Assembly: GCF_019968605.1 (NCBI RefSeq)
Contig: NZ_CP082966.1
Location: 434,001 to 498,000, forward strand
Direction of reading: 5' to 3'
DNA: 64,000 bases
Source: Polaribacter litorisediminis
GTDB taxonomy: Bacteria; Bacteroidota; Bacteroidia; Flavobacteriales; Flavobacteriaceae
The position numbers and the translations under genes were made by a program. Shown in pieces: positions 59,475 through 64,000 of the stretch. Every line of letters starts with the position of its first letter. The stretch's first letter is position 1. The notes under the pieces are model-generated. The model was not told the origin of the DNA. It did not search any database and saw nothing but the letters and a program-made list of their open reading frames with translations.

Positions 59475-60791
59475 ATGGCAATTTTTGAATTAAAACTACC
59501 CAAAATGGGCGAAAGTGTTGCAGAAGCAACCATTACTTCTTGGTTAAAAGAAGTAGGCGATATGATTGAATTAGATGAAGCCGTTGTAGAAATAGCTACG
59601 GATAAAGTAGATTCTGAAGTTCCGAGTGAAGTAGAAGGAAAATTGATAGAAATTTTGTTTCAGCAAGATGAGGTTGTTGCTGTTGGCGAAACGATTGCTA
59701 TTATAGAAATTGAAGGTAAAGATGCTGAAGAAGTTAAAACCGATGCTTCGCCTAACGAAGTAAAAGAAGTAGAAGCGATTATTGAAAAGGCATCAGAGGT
59801 TGTTGCGGCCCCGATTTCTAAAACTTCAGATTCTGGTAAATTCTATTCGCCACTAGTAAGAAATATTGCACAAACAGAAAATGTTTCTATGCAAGAGTTA
59901 GAAACTATTTCTGGTACAGGTAAAGATGGTAGGGTTACTAAAGATGATATTTTATCGTATATAGAAAATAAAGGAACATCAATTGAAAAAGAGGAGACTC
60001 TGGTTAAAGTGAATGCTCCAAAAGCATCTGAAAAAATTGAAGCAAAACCTGTTTCAAAAGTAACACCAGTTGCTGTTAATGATGGTGATGAAATCATTGA
60101 AATGAGTAGAATGGGTAAATTGATTGCAAAACACATGGTAGATTCTGTTCAGACATCTGCTCATGTACAATCATTTATTGAAATTGATGTCACAAATATT
60201 GTAAAGTGGAGAACGAAAGTAAAAGATGCTTTCTTTCAAAGAGAAAAAGAAAAATTAACGTTTACGCCAATTTTGATGCACGCCATCGCATCAACCATTA
60301 AAAAATATCCGATGATTAATATTGCTTTAAATGGCGATACAATCATTAAAAAGAAAAATATCAATTTAGGAATGGCGGCAGCTTTGCCTGATGGGAATTT
60401 AATTGTACCTGTGATTAAAAATGCGGATCAATTAAATTTAGTGGGTATGACAAAAGCCGTAAATGATTTGGCAACTAGAGCAAGAGGCAATGCATTAAAG
60501 CCAGATGAAATTCAAGGAGGAACTTATACTGTAACGAATGTGGGTAGTTTTGGTTCTGTGATGGGAACCCCAATCATCAATCAACCACAAGTGGCAATTT
60601 TAGCGTTGGGAGCTATTCGAAAAGTGCCTGCCGTGATAGAAACACCAGATGGAGATTTTATCGGAATTAGACAAAAAATGTTTGTGTCACATTCTTACGA
60701 TCACAGAGTTGTAAATGGTGCTTTGGGCGGAATGTTTATAAAAACCTTAAAAGAAACTTTAGAAGCTTGGGATTTGAATGCTGATTTTTAA
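59475..60791 (+). CDS. Dihydrolipoamide acyltransferase (E2 of a 2-oxo acid dehydrogenase)
   Basis: The 438-residue protein has one lipoyl domain (residues 1-80) with lipoylated Lys44 in IATDKVDSEV. A linker rich in Ala, Glu and Lys follows, then a peripheral subunit-binding domain (SPLVRNIAQTENVSMQEL, about residues 123-160), and a catalytic domain ending in SYDHRVVNGALGG with the active His. E1 and E3 are not adjacent. The substrate group (pyruvate, 2-oxoglutarate or branched-chain) is uncertain; a single lipoyl domain and sequence character favour the branched-chain or 2-oxoglutarate type. Confidence 0.93.
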   Translation: MAIFELKLPKMGESVAEATITSWLKEVGDMIELDEAVVEIATDKVDSEVPSEVEGKLIEILFQQDEVVAVGETIAIIEIEGKDAEEVKTDASPNEVKEVEAIIEKASEVVAAPISKTSDSGKFYSPLVRNIAQTENVSMQELETISGTGKDGRVTKDDILSYIENKGTSIEKEETLVKVNAPKASEKIEAKPVSKVTPVAVNDGDEIIEMSRMGKLIAKHMVDSVQTSAHVQSFIEIDVTNIVKWRTKVKDAFFQREKEKLTFTPILMHAIASTIKKYPMINIALNGDTIIKKKNINLGMAAALPDGNLIVPVIKNADQLNLVGMTKAVNDLATRARGNALKPDEIQGGTYTVTNVGSFGSVMGTPIINQPQVAILALGAIRKVPAVIETPDGDFIGIRQKMFVSHSYDHRVVNGALGGMFIKTLKETLEAWDLNADF

Positions 60792-60819
60792 TATTAAATA
60801 TCAAATATAAATAATAGAG

Positions 60820-60845
60820 CGCTTGGAAATTTCCAAGCGTTTTTA
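60820..60845. terminator. Terminator between the E2 gene and the GNAT gene
   Basis: CGCTTGGAAATTTCCAAGCG is a perfect 20-base palindrome followed by a T run on the plus strand. It ends the E2 gene; its right end touches the stop of the convergent GNAT gene. Confidence 0.85.
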
Positions 60846-61529
60846 TTTTTTACCATACAGCCACCAATTCATATCTCTCGTAATTTTATAACCCAACTTT
60901 TCATAAAGCTCAATGGCTGGGTTTCCTTTATTTGTATGTAAAATAGGTAGTTTGTTTTCTTTTAAAATTTCTTTGGTTGTATGCTGTATTAATTGTTTAG
61001 CAAATCCTCTTCTTGTATAATTAGGATGTGTAACAACTGAGCTAACCTCAATAAAATCATCAGTTTGCATTCTCTGTCCAGATATAGCAATTAATTTATT
61101 ATTTTTAAAAATTCCATAGAAATTCCCCATTTCAAAACCTCTTTTTTGATAAAAACCTGGCATTACTAGCCAGATTAAGTCATAAACTTCATCCATGTTT
61201 TTTTGGGTTAATAAGATAATTTCTTCTGTTATTTCAACGTCTGTTAAATTGTCTAAAACCATTTGACAGCCATTAATTTTTTTCTCTAAAACTATTTTGT
61301 TGTCATCAATTATTGGCGTTTGATCTTCTGAAACTAAAAAGAATCTTTCTGTTTTTTCAGTGTATTTATTTAAAGCCTTTATGGTCTTATCAGTTTCTAA
61401 AAAGGCACCAAAATTATTGATTTCAGGGTTGTAAAATTGCACACCGTCAAGCATTATGGCGAACTTTTTATGCGTTTCATTTAAAGAATGCCAAACAGGG
61501 TTTTTTAATTTTTCTTCTAAAGTGATCAT
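60843..61529 (-). CDS. GNAT family N-acetyltransferase (FR47-like)
   Basis: The start at MITLEEKLKNPVWHSL (61529) gives 228 residues; a longer frame adds nine residues reading through the upstream terminator-like hairpin and is rejected. The C-terminal half has the GNAT core: EVSSVVTHPNYTRRGFAKQLI with the acetyl-CoA loop (RRGFAK), and LHTNKGNPAIELYEKLGYK. The N-terminal part, about 110 residues, is FR47-like. The acceptor is unknown. Confidence 0.88.
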   Translation of the reverse strand: MITLEEKLKNPVWHSLNETHKKFAIMLDGVQFYNPEINNFGAFLETDKTIKALNKYTEKTERFFLVSEDQTPIIDDNKIVLEKKINGCQMVLDNLTDVEITEEIILLTQKNMDEVYDLIWLVMPGFYQKRGFEMGNFYGIFKNNKLIAISGQRMQTDDFIEVSSVVTHPNYTRRGFAKQLIQHTTKEILKENKLPILHTNKGNPAIELYEKLGYKITRDMNWWLYGKK

Positions 61530-61546
61530 GATTATTTGAAAGATAA

Positions 61547-61570
61547 AAACTCGCACATATTGCGAGTTTT
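61547..61570 (-). terminator. Terminator of clpC
   Basis: AAAACTCGCA and TGCGAGTTTT pair around CATAT; T runs follow on the minus strand. It lies about 130 bases past the clpC stop and 17 bases before the GNAT start. Confidence 0.7.
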
Positions 61571-61699
61571 TATATTAATTAAATGAAAACAAAATTTAAA
61601 GTTCGTTTTTTAGATGATTTCTTAATTCTATTGGGTTCAAAATCGTAATTACTAGAACGAACATCATAAAACCGATTTTAAATCAAAATTGAAGAAAGA

Positions 61700-64000
61700 T
61701 TAAGAATTATTTTCTGATCTTGTTTCTTCCTTTTTTTCGCCTTTTTCTATGTTAATGGTAAGTTCATCTTTTTCATCATCAAAATCCATGGTTATAATAT
61801 CCCCTTCGGTTAAGGTGGCGTTTACAATCTCTTCAGCTAAAGCATCTTCAATATATTTTTGAATTGCTCTTTTTAAAGGTCTTGCACCATATTTTTTATC
61901 AAACCCTTTATCAGCAATATAATCTTTTGCTTTATCGCTTAAATTTAAGGTGTAACCCAAATCTAAAATTCGATGTAAAAGTTTGTCTAATTCAATATCA
62001 ATAATAGCATGAATGTCTTCTCTTTCTAGCGCATTAAAGATAATTACATCATCAATTCTGTTTAAGAATTCAGGAGCAAAAGACTTCTTTAAAGCCCCTT
62101 CAATTACCGATTTAGCATATTCATCTGCCTGATTTTTTTTAGAAGTAGTGCCAAAACCAACACCCCCACCAAAATCTTTTAATTGACGGGCACCAAGGTT
62201 AGAAGTCATAATAATTATGGTATTTCTAAAATCTATTTTTCTGCCTAAACTATCAGTAATATATCCGTCATCTAAAATTTGTAATAGCATATTAAATACA
62301 TCTGGATGCGCTTTTTCAATTTCATCTAAAAGAATAACCGCATAGGGTTTTCTACGAACTTTTTCTGTTAACTGTCCGCCTTCTTCATAACCAACATATC
62401 CTGGAGGTGCTCCGATTAATCGAGAAATAGCAAATTTTTCCATGTATTCACTCATGTCGATTCTAATTAAAGAATCGTCAGAATCAAATAACTCACGCGC
62501 TAAAACTTTTGCTAATTGTGTTTTACCAACTCCTGTTTGACCTAAAAATATAAATGAACCAATTGGTTTGTTAGGATCTTTAAGACCTACTCTGTTTCTT
62601 TGAATAGCTTTTACTACTTTGGTAACTGCCTCATCTTGCCCAATAACTTTTCCTTTAATCATGGCAGGGAGCTCATGCAATCGGTGGCTTTCTGCTTCTG
62701 CAACTCTATTTACAGGGATTCCAGTCATCATAGAAACTACTTCTGCAACATTATCTTCTGTTACAATTTCTCTGTTTAATTTAGAATCATCTTCCCATTG
62801 TTTTTGAGCGGAATTTAAGGCAGATTCCATATTTTTTTCATCATCCCGTAATTTGGCAGCTTCTTCATATTTCTGACCATTTACAGCTTTTGTTTTTTGA
62901 ACGCGAATAAGCTCTAGTTTAGATTCTAATTCTAAAACTTGTTTAGGAACTACAATATTAGTGATATGAATTCTAGAACCCGCTTCATCTAAAGCATCAA
63001 TAGCTTTGTCTGGTAAGTAGCGGTCTGTCATATATCTGTTTGTTAATTTTACACAAGCCTCAATAGCATTATCTGTATAATTTACATGATGATGTTCCTC
63101 ATATTTACCTTTAATATTATTTAAAATTTGGATGGTTTCTTCTACCGTAGTAGGTTCTACAATTACCTTTTGAAAACGACGTTCTAGTGCGCCATCTTTT
63201 TCTATATTTGTTCTAAACTCATCCAACGTAGTTGCACCAATACATTGAATTTCTCCTCTCGCTAAAGCAGGTTTTAACATGTTGGATGCATCTAAAGAAC
63301 CAGTTGCGCCACCTGCCCCTACAATCGTATGAATTTCATCAATAAAAAGAATAATATCATCGTTCTTTTCAAGCTCATTCATTAAGGCTTTCATGCGTTC
63401 TTCAAACTGGCCTCTGTATTTTGTGCCAGCAACTAAACTTGCCAAATCTAAAGAAACAATTCGCTTATCAAATAAAATTCTAGATACTTTTCTTTCTATA
63501 ATTCTAAGAGCTAAACCTTCTGCAATGGCAGATTTACCCACTCCAGGTTCTCCAATTAACATGGGGTTGTTTTTCTTTCTTCTACTTAAAATTTGAGAAA
63601 CACGCTCAATTTCTTTTTGTCTACCAACAACGGGGTCTAATTTTCCGTTTTCAGCTAAATTTGTTAAATCACGCCCAAAATTATCTAAAACGGGTGTTTT
63701 AGATTTCTTAACCGCTTTTCCTTTTTGAGAGGACTCAAAAGGATTTGATTTTCCGGAAGGATAATCATCATCATCAGAAGGCGTTTCTGCAATCGGATTA
63801 GAAGGTAAAATATCTTCATCCGTATCATCTACATGTAATTGTTTGTATAACGCTTTTGCTTCATCATAATTTACATGGTATTTCTGAATTAGCTTTGTAG
63901 TTGGGTCATTCTCATTTCTTAAAATGCACAAGAGTAAATGCGCCGTATCTATAGAATCACTTTGATACAATTTAGCCTCTAAAAAAGTGGTTTTTAATGC
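61700..64000 (-). CDS. clpC: ATP-dependent Clp protease ATPase subunit ClpC, 5' end cut off by the window edge
   Basis: The frame is open through the right edge; the 767 visible codons begin ALKTTFLEAKLYQSDSID, inside the N-terminal Clp domain. The first nucleotide-binding domain has LIGEPGVGKSAIAEGL and LFIDEIHTIVGAGG; a UVR-type linker (GQKYEEAAKLRDDEK) follows; the second domain has FLGQTGVGKTQLAK and LLDEIEKAHPDVF. The UVR region marks it as ClpC rather than ClpA or ClpB. It unfolds proteins for ClpP in the cytoplasm. A TTG at 63970 is not the start, since the frame continues beyond it with Clp N-domain sequence. The true start lies to the right of the window. Confidence 0.96.
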   Translation of the reverse strand, partial: ALKTTFLEAKLYQSDSIDTAHLLLCILRNENDPTTKLIQKYHVNYDEAKALYKQLHVDDTDEDILPSNPIAETPSDDDDYPSGKSNPFESSQKGKAVKKSKTPVLDNFGRDLTNLAENGKLDPVVGRQKEIERVSQILSRRKKNNPMLIGEPGVGKSAIAEGLALRIIERKVSRILFDKRIVSLDLASLVAGTKYRGQFEERMKALMNELEKNDDIILFIDEIHTIVGAGGATGSLDASNMLKPALARGEIQCIGATTLDEFRTNIEKDGALERRFQKVIVEPTTVEETIQILNNIKGKYEEHHHVNYTDNAIEACVKLTNRYMTDRYLPDKAIDALDEAGSRIHITNIVVPKQVLELESKLELIRVQKTKAVNGQKYEEAAKLRDDEKNMESALNSAQKQWEDDSKLNREIVTEDNVAEVVSMMTGIPVNRVAEAESHRLHELPAMIKGKVIGQDEAVTKVVKAIQRNRVGLKDPNKPIGSFIFLGQTGVGKTQLAKVLARELFDSDDSLIRIDMSEYMEKFAISRLIGAPPGYVGYEEGGQLTEKVRRKPYAVILLDEIEKAHPDVFNMLLQILDDGYITDSLGRKIDFRNTIIIMTSNLGARQLKDFGGGVGFGTTSKKNQADEYAKSVIEGALKKSFAPEFLNRIDDVIIFNALEREDIHAIIDIELDKLLHRILDLGYTLNLSDKAKDYIADKGFDKKYGARPLKRAIQKYIEDALAEEIVNATLTEGDIITMDFDDEKDELTINIEKGEKKEETRSENNS

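Noticed and set aside
63968..63970. TTG start for clpC
   Set aside because: The frame stays open to the window edge and encodes Clp N-domain residues before the TTG, so the real start is outside.

Overview
The window is a piece of chromosome from a marine Flavobacteriaceae bacterium, most like Polaribacter or a close relative (inference). The pointers are very low GC, Bacteroidetes -7 elements of the TAnnTTTG type, weak A-rich ribosome binding sites, a GLPGLI-family protein next to a carboxypeptidase-regulatory-like outer-membrane receptor, a type IX secretion tail-like domain, many lipoproteins with SC lipoboxes and an O2-dependent, C5-type heme pathway. No rRNA, tRNA, CRISPR array or prophage was recognised.

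Layout. 0-19 kb is mostly single genes: a small two-helix membrane protein, a secreted propeller/NTF2-like protein, a DUF885 lipoprotein, an EthD protein, a GNAT enzyme, a Met-rich secreted protein, a membrane histidine kinase, htpG, an S9 peptidase, a GH109-like oxidoreductase fold protein, a FabH-like synthase, and the GLPGLI/outer-membrane receptor pair. 19-23.3 kb is a tight leftward operon: pyrR, pyrB, a small STAS-like protein, a tiny secreted tail-like protein, rnz and a LuxR-type regulator. 23.6-31.9 kb holds a TPR protein, glpK, a coupled hybrid kinase/response regulator pair, a 1.5-kb gene-poor stretch with the remains of a kinase linker, and a metallo-beta-lactamase-fold lipoprotein. 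32-43.8 kb is housekeeping: two tandem DUF368 genes, aroE, a DUF349 protein, a coiled-coil protein that has lost its zinc ligands, a NIF3 protein, lpxK, a thioredoxin-fold protein, an OmpA protein, ppx, sixA and pdxH.

44-57.2 kb is the most striking part: a nearly complete heme supercluster. hemJ, hemH, a TrmH-like methyltransferase and an AraC regulator run leftward. hemA, a hemC-hemD fusion, hemB, hemL, a PrcB-like lipoprotein, hemE, an EI24/CysZ-like protein and hemF run rightward. Together they encode every step from glutamyl-tRNA to protoheme apart from glutamyl-tRNA synthetase. Most gaps of the rightward arm contain a different palindromic or mobile repeat: a 16-bp inverted repeat between hemCD and hemB, a frameshifted GIY-YIG gene between 28-bp direct repeats between hemB and hemL, a third palindrome family after hemE, and REP-like palindromes on both sides of a REP-associated tyrosine transposase (RAYT). 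That RAYT is fused in frame to hemF, giving a 542-residue RAYT-HemF open reading frame whose linker is translated REP DNA. This is the best candidate for something undescribed here.

57-64 kb holds a porin-like protein and a YceI protein, an E2 acyltransferase, a GNAT enzyme, and a clpC gene cut off by the right window edge.
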